This document shows, piece by piece, positions 17,948 to 27,611 of a stretch of DNA of 64,000 bases (position 1 is its first letter; each line of letters opens with the position of its first letter). The notes beneath the pieces were generated by a model, which was not told the DNA's origin, searched no databases, and saw nothing but the letters and a program-made list of their open reading frames with translations. Both the position numbers and the translations under genes were made by a program. Source of the DNA: CAXBCP01 sp963974055 (GTDB lineage Bacteria > Pseudomonadota > Alphaproteobacteria > MPNO01 > UBA830); the NCBI GenBank assembly GCA_963974055.1, contig CAXBCP010000013.1, positions 1 to 64,000 on the forward strand. Reading direction: 5' to 3'.

Positions 17948-20900
17948 ATGAAGAATAATCCGGGAACGACCGGCGCCGGTGCCCGGTTTGTCGAACGCTA
18001 CGAACGCAACGCGACGCTTCTGAAAGACGACGCCAAACTGAATGTCGACGGCCGGGATGCCTGCGGCGTCGGGCTGGTCGCGGCAATCGACGGCCAACCG
18101 AGCCGCCAGGTCGTGGATGCCGGCATCGAAGCGCTGAAGGCGCTCTGGCACAGGGGCGCGGTCGACGCCGACGGCATGACCGGCGACGGCGCCGGCATCA
18201 TGGTGGAAATTCCGCAGGAATTTTTCCACGACCATGTCGGCCGCACCGGACACACCGCCGGCGCCGGGCCGATCGCGGTCGGCATGACATTCCTGCCCCG
18301 CACCGATCTGGAAGCGCAGGAACGGTGCCGCTTCATCGTGGAATCGGAAATCCTGAAATTCGGCTACGCGATTTACGGCTGGCGTCAGGTGCCGATCGAC
18401 CTGACGGCGCTGGGCGAAAAGGGCAACGCCACCCGGCCCGAGATCGAACAGGTCATGATCGAAGGCCCGGTCGATGCCGATACGGACAAGCTGGAACGCG
18501 ACCTGTTCGTCATCCGCAAGATCATCGAGAACCGGGCGCGCGCGGAAAACATCCCGGATTTTTATATCTGTTCGCTGAGCTGCCGGACGCTGATCTACAA
18601 GGGCATGTTCCTGGCGGAGCAGCTTTCCAAATTCTACCCCGACCTGCTGGACGAGCGTTTCGTGTCGCGTTTCGCGCTGTATCACCAGCGCTATTCGACG
18701 AACACGTTTCCGACATGGCGGCTGGCGCAGCCCTTCCGGATGCTCGCCCATAACGGCGAGATCAATACGCTTTCCGGCAACGTCAACTGGATGAGCAGCC
18801 ATGAAACCCGGCTCGCCAGCGACGCGTTCGGCAAGCATATCGAAAATATAAAGCCGGTGATCGCACCGGGGAATTCGGATTCGGCGTCGCTCGACAACGC
18901 ATTCGAACTGATGGTCCGGGGCGGACGGTCTGCGCCGATGGCCAAGTCCCTGCTGATCCCCGAGGCGTGGTCCAACAAGACGACCATGAGCCAGGAATTG
19001 CGCGATTTCTACAGCTACTGCAATTGCGTGATGGAACCGTGGGACGGTCCCGCCGCGATCACCGCAACCGACGGCCGCTGGGTGATCGGCGGCGTCGACC
19101 GCAACGGCCTGCGGCCGATGCGCTATACGATCACGGTCGACGGCCTGCTGATCATGGGATCGGAATCGGGCATGGTGCCGATCCGCGAAACGGAGATTAT
19201 CGAAAAAGGCCGGCTGGGCCCGGGCCAGATGATCGCCGTCGATCTGGGCGAAGCGAAGCTCTATCACGATGCCGAGCTCAAGAAGCTGCTGGCGACGTCG
19301 CGTCCGTTCGGCGAATGGTCTCGGAATATAAAGCCGCTCGACGACATCATCCGGCCGGAGGAAGCGGCAGCGGCGGAATACACCGGCACGGAGTTGCGGC
19401 ACCGTCAGGTCGCCGCAGGCTATACGCTCGAAGAGCTCGAACTGCTCCTGCAGCCGATGGTCGAGGACGCCAAGGAAGCCGTCGGCTCAATGGGCGACGA
19501 CACGCCGCTCGCCGTGCTGTCCGACGGCTATCGCGGGCTGCACCACTTCTTTCGCCAGTCGTTCAGCCAGGTGACCAACCCGCCAATCGATTCCCTGCGC
19601 GAATACCGCGTGATGAGCCTCAAGACCCGGCTCGGCAATCTCGGCAATATTCTCGACGAGGACGAAAGCCAGACACGGCTGCTGCAGCTCGACAGCCCGG
19701 TCCTGTCCAATGCCGGCTTTGCGGCAATGCGCGACTATCTCGGCGATGCCGCGGTGGTGCTCGACTGCACGTTCCGGCCCGAAAAGGGCGAACACGCGCT
19801 GCGCCGGGCGATCTACAAGCTTCAGCGCATGGCGGAGGACGCCGTGCGCGGCGGCGCGGCGCATCTTATTCTGTCGGACAAGAACTGCGGTCCGGGCCGC
19901 GCGGCGATGCCGATGATCCTGGCGACCGGCGCGGTTCATACGCATCTCGTCGATGAAGCGCTGCGAACCTACACATCGATCAACGTCCGCAGCGCCGAAT
20001 GCCTGGACACCCATTATTTCGCCGTTCTGATCGGCGTCGGGGCGTCGACGGTGAACGCCTATCTGGCGCAGGAAACCATCATCGACCGCCATCGCCGGGG
20101 GTTGTTCGGCGACATGCCGCTGTTCGACTGTGTCAGGCGTTACCGCGAAGCGGTCGACCAGGGCCTGCTCAAGATCATGTCCAAGATGGGTATCTCGATC
20201 ATTTCGAGCTATCGCGGCGCCTATATGTTCGAAGCGGTCGGGCTGAGCCGGTGGCTGGTTTCGAGCTACTTCCCGGGTATGTCGTCGCGCATTTCCGGAA
20301 TCGGGCTTGCCGGACTTCAGCGCAAGGTGAGCGAGCTGCATGTCCGCGCTTTCGACCAGGACGTCGCGGCACTGCCGATCGGCGGGCTGTACCGCTATCG
20401 GCAGAGCGGCGAGACCCACGGCTTCGAGGGCACGCAGATTCATACGCTGCAGGAAGCCGTCGCCACGGATTCCTATGCGACCTACAAAAAATACGCCGAG
20501 GCCGTGCGCCAGTCGCCGCCGATAAGCCTGCGCGACCTGATGGAATTCGGCCCCAAGCGCGACCCGGTACCGATCGAGGAAGTGGAATCGATCACCGAAA
20601 TCCGCAAGCGTCTCGTGTCGCCCGGCATATCGCTCGGCGCACTCGGCCCGGAAGCGCACGAAACGCTTTCGATCGCGATGAACCGGATCGGCGCGAAATC
20701 CGATTCGGGCGAAGGCGGCGAGGATTCGTCGCGCTACAAGCCGCGCGCGAACGGCGACAATGCGTCCAGCGCCATCAAACAGGTCGCATCGGGCCGGTTC
20801 GGCGTAACGGCCGAATATCTGAACAACTGCCGGGAAATAGAGATCAAGGTCGCCCAGGGCGCCAAGCCCGGCGAGGGCGGACAACTGCCCGGCATAAAGG

Positions 20901-22498
20901 TGTCGGAGATTATCGCCCGGCTGCGCCATGCCACGCCGGGGGTAACGCTTATATCGCCGCCGCCGCATCACGATATCTATTCGATCGAGGATCTCGCCCA
21001 GCTGATCTTCGACCTGAAACAGATCAACCCCGATGCGAAGGTCTGCGTGAAACTTGTCGCCCAGACCGGGATCGGCACGATCGCAGCCGGGGTCGCCAAG
21101 GCCCATGCCGATACCATCCTGGTGTCCGGCCATTCGGGCGGTACCGGCGCCAGCCCGCAATCGTCGATCAAATATGCCGGGCTGCCCTGGGAGATGGGCC
21201 TGTCCGAGGTCCACCAGGTCCTGACCCTGAACCAGCTACGCCACCGCGTCGTATTGCGCACCGACGGCGGCTTCAAGACCGGACGCGATGTCGTCATCGC
21301 CGCCCTTCTCGGCGCCGAGGAATTCGGGATCGGCACTGCCTCGCTGATCGCCATGGGCTGCATCATGGTACGCCAGTGCCATTCGAATACCTGCCCGGTC
21401 GGGGTCTGCACGCAGCAGGCCAAACTGCGCGAAAAATTCGTGGGCACCCCCGAAAAGGTCGTGAACCTGTTCAGCTTCATCGCCGAGGAAGTGCGCGAAA
21501 TCCTCGCTTCGCTCGGCGCGCGGTCGCTGACCGAAGTGATCGGCCACACCGAACTGCTGATGCAGGTCAGCCGCGGCAGCCCCCATCTCGACGATCTCGA
21601 TCTCAACCCCCTGCTCGTCAAGGCCGATCCGGGGGCGGGAGCCCATTACTGTACGATCGAAGGCCGCAACGAAGTGCCGGAAACGCTGGACGCGCAGATG
21701 ATCGTTGACGCCCGTCCGGCGCTCGAGGGCGGCGAGAAAATGCAGCTCCAGTACAACGTCCGCAATACGCAGCGCGCGATCGGCACCAAGATTTCGTCGC
21801 TGATCACCCGCCAGTTCGGGATGAAAGGCCTCCAGCCGAATCACATCACGGTCCGGCTGCGCGGGTCCGCCGGGCAGTCGCTGGGCGCCTTTGCCGTCCA
21901 GGGGCTCAAGCTCGAGGTTTTCGGCGATGCCAACGATTACGTGGGCAAGGGCCTGTCCGGCGGCACGATCATGGTCCGGCCGCCCTCGGCGGCGCCGCGC
22001 AAGTCGAACGAGAACACGATTATCGGCAATACCGTCCTATACGGCGCGACCGGCGGCAAACTGTTTGCCGCGGGCCAGGCGGGCGAGCGTTTCGCGGTCC
22101 GGAATTCCGGCGCCGAGGTGGTGGTCGAAGGCTGCGGGTCGAACGGTTGCGAATACATGACCAACGGTATTGCCGTAATCCTGGGGCCGGTCGGCGACAA
22201 TTTCGCCGCCGGTATGACGGGCGGCATGGCGTATGTCTATGACACCGACGAAAGCTTCATCGATCACGTCAACGACGACACGGTGATCTATCAGCGCATC
22301 CAGACGTCACACTGGGAAAACGTACTGAAACGGGCCGTCGAGGAACATCACCGCGAAACCCAGTCGGTATTCGCCGAACAGTTGCTGAACCACTGGAACA
22401 CGGAGGTCGGCAAGTTCTGGCAGGTCATACCGACTGAAATGATCCACCGTTACGAACGCCCCGTCATTGCGGAAGACATATCCGAACAGCGCGCCTGA
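17948..22498 (+). CDS. gltB: Glutamate synthase (NADPH) large subunit
   Basis: A 1516-residue FMN enzyme. The class II glutamine amidotransferase domain begins at Cys39 (DACGVGLVAAIDG), so about 38 residues form a propeptide that must be removed to expose the catalytic Cys, as in Azospirillum. The central and FMN-binding domains follow; the [3Fe-4S] loop has CIMVRQCHSNTCPVGVC. The C-terminal GXGXG beta-helix domain (GNTVLYGATGGKLFAAGQAG) ends the protein. The frame is open about 195 bases upstream, but that part duplicates the gltD coding region in another frame; ATG at 17948 is the expected start. Confidence 0.98.
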   Translation: MKNNPGTTGAGARFVERYERNATLLKDDAKLNVDGRDACGVGLVAAIDGQPSRQVVDAGIEALKALWHRGAVDADGMTGDGAGIMVEIPQEFFHDHVGRTGHTAGAGPIAVGMTFLPRTDLEAQERCRFIVESEILKFGYAIYGWRQVPIDLTALGEKGNATRPEIEQVMIEGPVDADTDKLERDLFVIRKIIENRARAENIPDFYICSLSCRTLIYKGMFLAEQLSKFYPDLLDERFVSRFALYHQRYSTNTFPTWRLAQPFRMLAHNGEINTLSGNVNWMSSHETRLASDAFGKHIENIKPVIAPGNSDSASLDNAFELMVRGGRSAPMAKSLLIPEAWSNKTTMSQELRDFYSYCNCVMEPWDGPAAITATDGRWVIGGVDRNGLRPMRYTITVDGLLIMGSESGMVPIRETEIIEKGRLGPGQMIAVDLGEAKLYHDAELKKLLATSRPFGEWSRNIKPLDDIIRPEEAAAAEYTGTELRHRQVAAGYTLEELELLLQPMVEDAKEAVGSMGDDTPLAVLSDGYRGLHHFFRQSFSQVTNPPIDSLREYRVMSLKTRLGNLGNILDEDESQTRLLQLDSPVLSNAGFAAMRDYLGDAAVVLDCTFRPEKGEHALRRAIYKLQRMAEDAVRGGAAHLILSDKNCGPGRAAMPMILATGAVHTHLVDEALRTYTSINVRSAECLDTHYFAVLIGVGASTVNAYLAQETIIDRHRRGLFGDMPLFDCVRRYREAVDQGLLKIMSKMGISIISSYRGAYMFEAVGLSRWLVSSYFPGMSSRISGIGLAGLQRKVSELHVRAFDQDVAALPIGGLYRYRQSGETHGFEGTQIHTLQEAVATDSYATYKKYAEAVRQSPPISLRDLMEFGPKRDPVPIEEVESITEIRKRLVSPGISLGALGPEAHETLSIAMNRIGAKSDSGEGGEDSSRYKPRANGDNASSAIKQVASGRFGVTAEYLNNCREIEIKVAQGAKPGEGGQLPGIKVSEIIARLRHATPGVTLISPPPHHDIYSIEDLAQLIFDLKQINPDAKVCVKLVAQTGIGTIAAGVAKAHADTILVSGHSGGTGASPQSSIKYAGLPWEMGLSEVHQVLTLNQLRHRVVLRTDGGFKTGRDVVIAALLGAEEFGIGTASLIAMGCIMVRQCHSNTCPVGVCTQQAKLREKFVGTPEKVVNLFSFIAEEVREILASLGARSLTEVIGHTELLMQVSRGSPHLDDLDLNPLLVKADPGAGAHYCTIEGRNEVPETLDAQMIVDARPALEGGEKMQLQYNVRNTQRAIGTKISSLITRQFGMKGLQPNHITVRLRGSAGQSLGAFAVQGLKLEVFGDANDYVGKGLSGGTIMVRPPSAAPRKSNENTIIGNTVLYGATGGKLFAAGQAGERFAVRNSGAEVVVEGCGSNGCEYMTNGIAVILGPVGDNFAAGMTGGMAYVYDTDESFIDHVNDDTVIYQRIQTSHWENVLKRAVEEHHRETQSVFAEQLLNHWNTEVGKFWQVIPTEMIHRYERPVIAEDISEQRA

Positions 22499-22617
22499 TA
22501 GCCCCCGATCCGGGCAGGCAGTTCAATGCATATGCAGCCCCAGTCGGCAAATTTGTTGGCGGCGCATGTATTCGGCCGTTAGAAGAAACCGTCTGCATAC
22601 GAGAACTGGATATTCCT

Positions 22618-23583
22618 GTGTACGTGATCAGTGAACAGGTCGCAGCGAGCATCGGCTCGATCGAAGCGACCATTCCCCTGGTGGAAAGGGCATTTGCCGA
22701 TTTCGCCCGTGGGGATGCAAGTCTTTTGCCCATCGCCATCGGCAAGGGCCTCGATCCTTCCACTTCTTTTGGCGCGAAAGGCGGCACGATCCGTGGTCTC
22801 GGGCTGGTGGGCGTCAAAATCGGCAGCTATTTTCCCGGCAATGCCGACAAGGGACTGCTCGCCCACGGCTCAACCACGGTCCTGCTCGATCCTGACACAG
22901 GTGTCCCGGTTGCGCTTATCGGTGCGGTATGTCTGTCCGCGATACGAACAGCGGCGCTGGATGCTATCGCGGTCCGGCTACTGTCCCGGCCCGACAGCAG
23001 CTCTCTGGCGCTGATCGGCACCGGGTATCAGGCGTGGTGGGATCTCTCCGCCATCATTGCGACAAGACCGATTGAGCGGCTCCTGGTTTGGAACCGGACC
23101 CGGTCGTCGGCCGAGCAGTTCGCCATACGGGCATCGCGCGAATACGGAATCGATGCCCAGGCGGTAGATATCGAAACCGCCGCCAGAAACGCGGATATTA
23201 TCGTCACCGCAACGGCTTCAAGAGACGCGCTGATCGAAAGAAAATGGGTTCGCGCGGGAACGCATATATCGGCGATTGGCGCGGACAACCCGGGAAAACA
23301 GGAACTCGCAACGGACCTCGTGGCCGCGTCGACGCTGTATGCCGATTTGACCGAACAGTCGATTACACTCGGTGAGTTCGAAGCCGCCTACGCGCAAGGA
23401 CTGGTGAAGCAGTCGGAAATTACGCCGATCGGCGCCGTAATCGTGGGCGAGGCCGCCGGCCGTGCGGCGGACGAAATCACCATCTTCGATACTTCCGGCA
23501 CCGCGCTTCAGGACCTCGCGATCGCAAAGGTCGTGCTGGAGACGGCGCTCGCGCAGAACCTGACCGTGACGATCGACGTTTAA
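22618..23583 (+). CDS. Ornithine cyclodeaminase / mu-crystallin family protein
   Basis: A 321-residue NAD(P)-binding protein. LALIGTGYQAWWDL (about residues 123-136) is the Rossmann nucleotide-binding motif, normally GAGxQA. VGVKIGSYFPGN and STTVLLDPDTGVPVALI match the N-terminal substrate domain with its conserved Lys. Family members include ornithine cyclodeaminase, alanine dehydrogenase, delta-1-pyrroline-2-carboxylate reductase and mu-crystallin; the exact substrate cannot be read from sequence. It starts with GTG. It follows gltDB on the same strand after 120 bases, so a link to amino-acid nitrogen metabolism is plausible but not shown. Confidence 0.87.
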   Translation: MYVISEQVAASIGSIEATIPLVERAFADFARGDASLLPIAIGKGLDPSTSFGAKGGTIRGLGLVGVKIGSYFPGNADKGLLAHGSTTVLLDPDTGVPVALIGAVCLSAIRTAALDAIAVRLLSRPDSSSLALIGTGYQAWWDLSAIIATRPIERLLVWNRTRSSAEQFAIRASREYGIDAQAVDIETAARNADIIVTATASRDALIERKWVRAGTHISAIGADNPGKQELATDLVAASTLYADLTEQSITLGEFEAAYAQGLVKQSEITPIGAVIVGEAAGRAADEITIFDTSGTALQDLAIAKVVLETALAQNLTVTIDV

Positions 23584-23727
23584 TATCCTGCAGGGTCGAC
23601 GTAAAGCCACGGAGGCACGAAGGCGCCATGCCGCGTGGCAGCCCCCCGCCATCCGGTTTTGATCGGGTGCGCAAACGACGATGATAGACGTTTCCGCGGC
23701 GCAGCGGTTTGGTTAGACTGCCGGTCG

Positions 23728-24396
23728 ATGCGAACCCTCTATCACCTCTGGCTATCGCCGTTCAGCCGAAAGATCCGTATTGCGCTTGCGGAAAAGAAGC
23801 TCGACTTCGAGCTCAAATCGGAAAACCCGGCGGAACGCCGTGCGGAATTTCTCGCCCTGAATCCGGCCTGCGACGTGCCGGTGCTGGTCGAGGATGGCGG
23901 GCCTGTGATTTCGAACTCCGCGGCAATCGGCGAGTATCTCGAGGAGATCTGCCCCGACCCGCCGCTCTATCCGGGCGGCCCGTCGGACCGCGCCGAAATC
24001 CGTCGTCTGATCGCGTGGTTCGACATCAAGTTCAATATCGAAGTTACGAACAATCTGGTCGGCGAAAAGCTGATGAAGCGGCTGCTCCGCCAGGGACCGC
24101 CCGATTCCCGCGCCATCCGCGCCGGACGCGAGAATTTTCATGTCCATATGGATTATATCGCCTGGCTCACCGAGCGCCGGAACTGGCTAGGCGGCGACGA
24201 ATTCTCGATGGCCGACATCGCCGCCGGGGCGCACCTGTCCTGCCTCGACTACATCAACGACGTGCCCTGGGCGGATCATGAACCGGCCCGCTTATGGTAT
24301 GCGCGGCTGAAATCGCGCCCCTCGTTCCGGGCTGTTCTGGCCGACCATATCCCCGGAGAACCGCCGCCGAAACATTACGCGGACCTGGATTTCTAG
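23728..24396 (+). CDS. Glutathione S-transferase family protein
   Basis: A 222-residue GST. The thioredoxin-like N-terminal domain (about 1-78) has SPFSRKIRIALAEK, the usual position of the glutathione-activating Ser, then CDVPVLVEDGGPVISNSAAIGEYLEE with the cis-Pro and gamma-glutamyl-binding Ser. The C-terminal helical domain has WLGGDEFSMADIAAGAHLSCLDYI, the N-capping motif. ATG at 23728 begins the conserved RTLYHLWLSPF; the open frame upstream is not conserved. The stop codon TAG lies inside a dispersed repeat also found at the 3' end of an unrelated gene near 44.46 kb. Confidence 0.93.
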   Translation: MRTLYHLWLSPFSRKIRIALAEKKLDFELKSENPAERRAEFLALNPACDVPVLVEDGGPVISNSAAIGEYLEEICPDPPLYPGGPSDRAEIRRLIAWFDIKFNIEVTNNLVGEKLMKRLLRQGPPDSRAIRAGRENFHVHMDYIAWLTERRNWLGGDEFSMADIAAGAHLSCLDYINDVPWADHEPARLWYARLKSRPSFRAVLADHIPGEPPPKHYADLDF

Positions 24397-24426
24397 AGCG
24401 TTTCCTGTTTTGACGGCACCGGCCCG
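24392..24426 (+). repeat. Dispersed intergenic repeat, copy 1
   Basis: A 35-base sequence beginning TCTAGAGCGTTTCC and ending GGCACCGGCCCG. It matches the reverse complement of 44428-44462 with one difference. It begins inside the last two codons of the GST gene and supplies its TAG stop. Confidence 0.85.
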
Positions 24427-24445
24427 CTCCCCGTCCGGGAAAGCT

Positions 24446-25177
24446 TCAGGAAATCCGGCTTACCGAATCGCGGATGATATCGGCCGTTCGCCGGTAATGC
24501 GCCATCAGCACCTCGACCGCCATATCCGCATCCCGGTTGACGGCGGCGTCCATGATCGCCTTGTGCTCGTCGAGTTCGTTGCGCCGCGGATAGGCGACCC
24601 GGATGGCAAGCTGCCGATACCGGTCCGCGAGGTCGTTGAGCTGTTCGCAATAGGATATCAGCCACCGCGACCCGCAGGCCCCGATCAGGGCAAGATGAAA
24701 GGCGCGGTGCAGAATTTCCCAGTCGGGATTGACGGCATAGGCGATCTGATCGGCGGAGCGCGGCGTCTTGGACAATCGGTGAAACGCGAGGACGAGCTGT
24801 TCTTCCCAGGCATCGTCGCCCGCGCCGAGGGATTCGCGGAGGGCCCGTTCTTCAAGCCAGCAGCGGGTCTTGATGAGTTCGTCAAGCTCGGCAACGCTGA
24901 CTTCGGCAACGCGAAAGCCTTTCTGGTCGACCCGCATGACCACGCCGTCGACGGACAGCCGGTTCAGCGCTTCGCGAATCGGACTGGCGCCGACCCCGTA
25001 ACGATCGCGCAAATATTCGACCCGAAGCTTTTCGCCCGGGGGTAACGCGCCGCAGAGGATATCGTGACGCATCGAATCGTACACCGAGCTCGCCAGCGTT
25101 CCGGATTGGCGGTCGGATCCCAAACTTTCCACCGAATTCGATGCTCCCGTTGAATGTCGATAATCCGTGCTTGTCAT
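24446..25177 (-). CDS. GntR family transcriptional regulator (FCD subfamily), probable regulator of malonyl-CoA decarboxylase
   Basis: A 243-residue regulator. The winged helix at about residues 27-95 (LASSVYDSMRHDILCGALPPGEKLRVEYLRDRYGVGASPIREALNRLSVDGVV) is typical GntR, and the C-terminal all-helical FCD ligand domain (about 105-235) carries His residues in HRAFHLALI and HKAIMDAAVNRD that usually bind a metal and an organic acid. It is divergent from the malonyl-CoA decarboxylase gene. In rhizobia the GntR protein MatR controls the malonate genes matABC, so a MatR-like role is a reasonable inference. Confidence 0.88.
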   Translation of the reverse strand: MTSTDYRHSTGASNSVESLGSDRQSGTLASSVYDSMRHDILCGALPPGEKLRVEYLRDRYGVGASPIREALNRLSVDGVVMRVDQKGFRVAEVSVAELDELIKTRCWLEERALRESLGAGDDAWEEQLVLAFHRLSKTPRSADQIAYAVNPDWEILHRAFHLALIGACGSRWLISYCEQLNDLADRYRQLAIRVAYPRRNELDEHKAIMDAAVNRDADMAVEVLMAHYRRTADIIRDSVSRIS

Positions 25178-25229
25178 TGTTAATACAGTGATTATTTATG
25201 AATTTCTAATATTTTTGCGATTTCGGCCA

Positions 25230-25243
25230 AAATATCGATATTT
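25230..25243. promoter_or_regulatory. Candidate operator palindrome between gntR and malonyl-CoA decarboxylase genes
   Basis: AAATATCGATATTT is a perfect 14-base palindrome in the AT-rich region between the divergent regulator and decarboxylase genes. It is in a suitable place for autoregulation and control of the decarboxylase, but it does not match the usual FadR-type TNGTNNNACNA core, so binding by this GntR is uncertain. Confidence 0.35.
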
Positions 25244-25379
25244 ATTGCACCCTCACTTTCAATGATCGTATGCTGAAAAGCGGCCGAGCGGTCGCAATCG
25301 CAATGAAACGGTAATTTCGCGGCGGTAAGATGTCCGTCAATGCGTGGCAGACAAGGCGCTGCACCAATAAGGAACTGAA

Positions 25380-26693
25380 ATGGCCCGCGTAAGTGTCAGT
25401 CACATGTTGAATGCCCTGGTGGACCTGGGCCGCACCTATCTGGACCGTCCGGCGGCGGGCGGCGGTATCGACGCATTGGTCGCCCAGTGCCACGACCTGG
25501 TTTCTGCCAACGGCGAAGCCTCGGGCACAGCGCTCGCGAGCCGGATCGTGGAAGGGTATCTGAGCCTGGACGACGACGACCGCTTCGACGTGCTGCTGCG
25601 GCTGGACAAAGCGTTCGCCCCCGACCAGGAGGCGCTGGCGGCGGCGGCGCGCGCCTATGCCGACGCGCCGGACGATGCGGGCTACTGGAAACTTGCAGGC
25701 GCCATAGAGGCCCCCCGGCAGGAGCTTTTCCGCCGGCTCAACATGGCGCCGCGCGGCACGGTAACGATTGTCGGCATGCGCGAACTGATCCTGTCGCGCC
25801 GGCGCGACCATCCGGAAATAAAATCCTTCGAACGCGACCTGAAGCACCTTTTATCGTCCTGGTTCAACCGGGGGTTTCTGCAGTTCGAACGTATCGACTG
25901 GCGCACGCCGGCCGTCATTCTCGAAAAGCTGATCGCCTATGAAGCGGTTCATGAAATCCAGGGCTGGGAAGATTTGCGCCGCCGGCTTGCCGACGACCGC
26001 CGGTGCTTCGGATTTTTTCACCCCGCCCTGCCGGACGAGCCGCTGATCTTCGTCGAAGTCGCCCTGACCCGGGGTCTGGCGGGCCAGATCCAGGACCTGA
26101 TCGAAACCGCACCGGACGAACGCAAAGACGAAAAACCGGATACGGCGATTTTTTACTCGATCAGCAACTGTCAGGCAGGCCTCGCCGGAATCAGCTTCGG
26201 CAATTTTCTCATCAAGCAGGTTGCCGATGCGGTCCAGAGCGAAATTTCCGGCATCAGGCAGTTCGCGACATTGTCGCCGATACCCGGATTCAGGGCATGG
26301 CTTGACGATATTCTGGTGCGCGACACCCCGAGCTTCCTGAACGAGGACGATCTCGAGCTGCTCCAGCGCAGTGACTGGCGGAACAACGAAATCATCCGCC
26401 AGCCGCTCAAACCGACCCTGATGCGGCTCTGCGCCCGTTACCTGATCGAGGAAAAACGCAATGGCCGTCCGCTCGACCCGGTCGCGCGGTTCCATCTCGG
26501 CAACGGCGCCAGCGTCGAGCGCCTCAACTGGTCGGCCGATCTGTCGAAAAAGGGCATCGATCAGTCGGCGGGCATGATGGTCAATTATCTCTACGATTCC
26601 GACGACATCGTGTCCAACCACGAGGCCTATGTGCGGGACGGCGCAATCGCCGCGTCGTCGGCCGTTGCCAGGCTCGCCAAAGACACCGGCTGA
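25380..26693 (+). CDS. Malonyl-CoA decarboxylase
   Basis: A 437-residue enzyme converting malonyl-CoA to acetyl-CoA and CO2. The N-terminal four-helix domain (about 1-125) is followed by a GNAT-like catalytic domain with FFHPALPDEPLIFVEVALT, the catalytic Ser region YSISNCQAGLAGISFGNFLIKQV, and FHLGNGASVERLNWSADLS carrying the conserved His. The length and motifs match bacterial MatA and eukaryotic MLYCD. No malonyl-CoA synthetase or malonate carrier gene is adjacent, unlike the rhizobial matABC operon, so it may act in malonyl-CoA turnover alone. Confidence 0.95.
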   Translation: MARVSVSHMLNALVDLGRTYLDRPAAGGGIDALVAQCHDLVSANGEASGTALASRIVEGYLSLDDDDRFDVLLRLDKAFAPDQEALAAAARAYADAPDDAGYWKLAGAIEAPRQELFRRLNMAPRGTVTIVGMRELILSRRRDHPEIKSFERDLKHLLSSWFNRGFLQFERIDWRTPAVILEKLIAYEAVHEIQGWEDLRRRLADDRRCFGFFHPALPDEPLIFVEVALTRGLAGQIQDLIETAPDERKDEKPDTAIFYSISNCQAGLAGISFGNFLIKQVADAVQSEISGIRQFATLSPIPGFRAWLDDILVRDTPSFLNEDDLELLQRSDWRNNEIIRQPLKPTLMRLCARYLIEEKRNGRPLDPVARFHLGNGASVERLNWSADLSKKGIDQSAGMMVNYLYDSDDIVSNHEAYVRDGAIAASSAVARLAKDTG

Positions 26694-26708
26694 ACCGAAC
26701 GCCCCAGG

Positions 26709-27551
26709 CTATTTCGGGGGCTGCTCCGGGGGCGATTTCAAGGGCGTTTTCAACTTCGCCAGGTTGTCGCGGGCGGCATCGGCTGCGGGCGATTTCGCAT
26801 TCAGATCGATGACCTTTCGCCAGTCCGCCTCCGCGCCTGCGCGGTCGCCCCGCAGCAACCGGATATTCCCCCGTTCCAGCAGAGCGTCCGTGCTGCCGGG
26901 GGCCGCGTCCACCGCCCGCAGAATATCGTCATTGGCGAGGTCGAGATTCTTGAGCTTGCGCCAGGCCGTTGCGCGCAGCACCAGCGCATCGACGCGGGAC
27001 GCATCCAGATCGACGGCCTTGTTCAGATCGTCGATCGCTTCCCAGTAATCGCCGATTCCGGCGAGGGTGATCGCCCGGTCCAGCAGCAGTTCGATCCGGG
27101 CGCCCGCCAGCGCCAGCGCCCGTGTCTGGGCGGACAGGGCCTCGGTCATCCTGCCGGCAATCAGCCAGGCCTGCCCCGCCTGGGCCAGCAGTTCCGCCTT
27201 AAGCGTCTTGCCCGGCCGCCGCGTCGTTGCGGCCAGCGATTCGAGCCGCCGGGCCGCCTCTTCGTATTCGCCCGTATTGAGCAGGGCGACCGCGGCGCAA
27301 TGACGCGCCCCTTCGTCGCCGCCGTCCCGTTCCCAGCCGGCCGCGACGCCGATCGCTTTCCTGGGCTGCGACCGCGCCAGCGCCATGCAGGCAGCATATC
27401 TTTCCGCCGGCTGTTCTGCGGCAGGGAACTGCCCTTTTGCCGGCGCCTGGGCGGCGGAATCGCCTGGCCGCACCGACAAAACGACGAGCCAGCACAGCAA
27501 GGCGTACCCGAAGTGCCGCAGAGACCGTTCAACTTGCCGCCGTGTTCCCAT
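26709..27551 (-). CDS. Secreted tetratricopeptide-repeat protein
   Basis: A 280-residue protein. An N-terminal signal peptide is likely (hydrophobic YALLCWLVVLSV, cleavage near SAAQA, about residue 35). The rest consists of helical TPR pairs, clearest at about residues 155-260 (AIDDLNKAVDLDASRVDALVLRATAWRK, LANDDILRAVDAAPGSTDALLERG). Such periplasmic TPR proteins serve as scaffolds; no partner is evident. It converges with the malonyl-CoA decarboxylase gene and is divergent from the SDR gene, 60 bases away. Confidence 0.82.
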   Translation of the reverse strand: MGTRRQVERSLRHFGYALLCWLVVLSVRPGDSAAQAPAKGQFPAAEQPAERYAACMALARSQPRKAIGVAAGWERDGGDEGARHCAAVALLNTGEYEEAARRLESLAATTRRPGKTLKAELLAQAGQAWLIAGRMTEALSAQTRALALAGARIELLLDRAITLAGIGDYWEAIDDLNKAVDLDASRVDALVLRATAWRKLKNLDLANDDILRAVDAAPGSTDALLERGNIRLLRGDRAGAEADWRKVIDLNAKSPAADAARDNLAKLKTPLKSPPEQPPK

Positions 27552-27611
27552 ACGTCCTAAAGTCGCGGCCTCCGACGTTTAAGGCAAGTCCGCAAAGATG
27601 AAAAATCCGTC

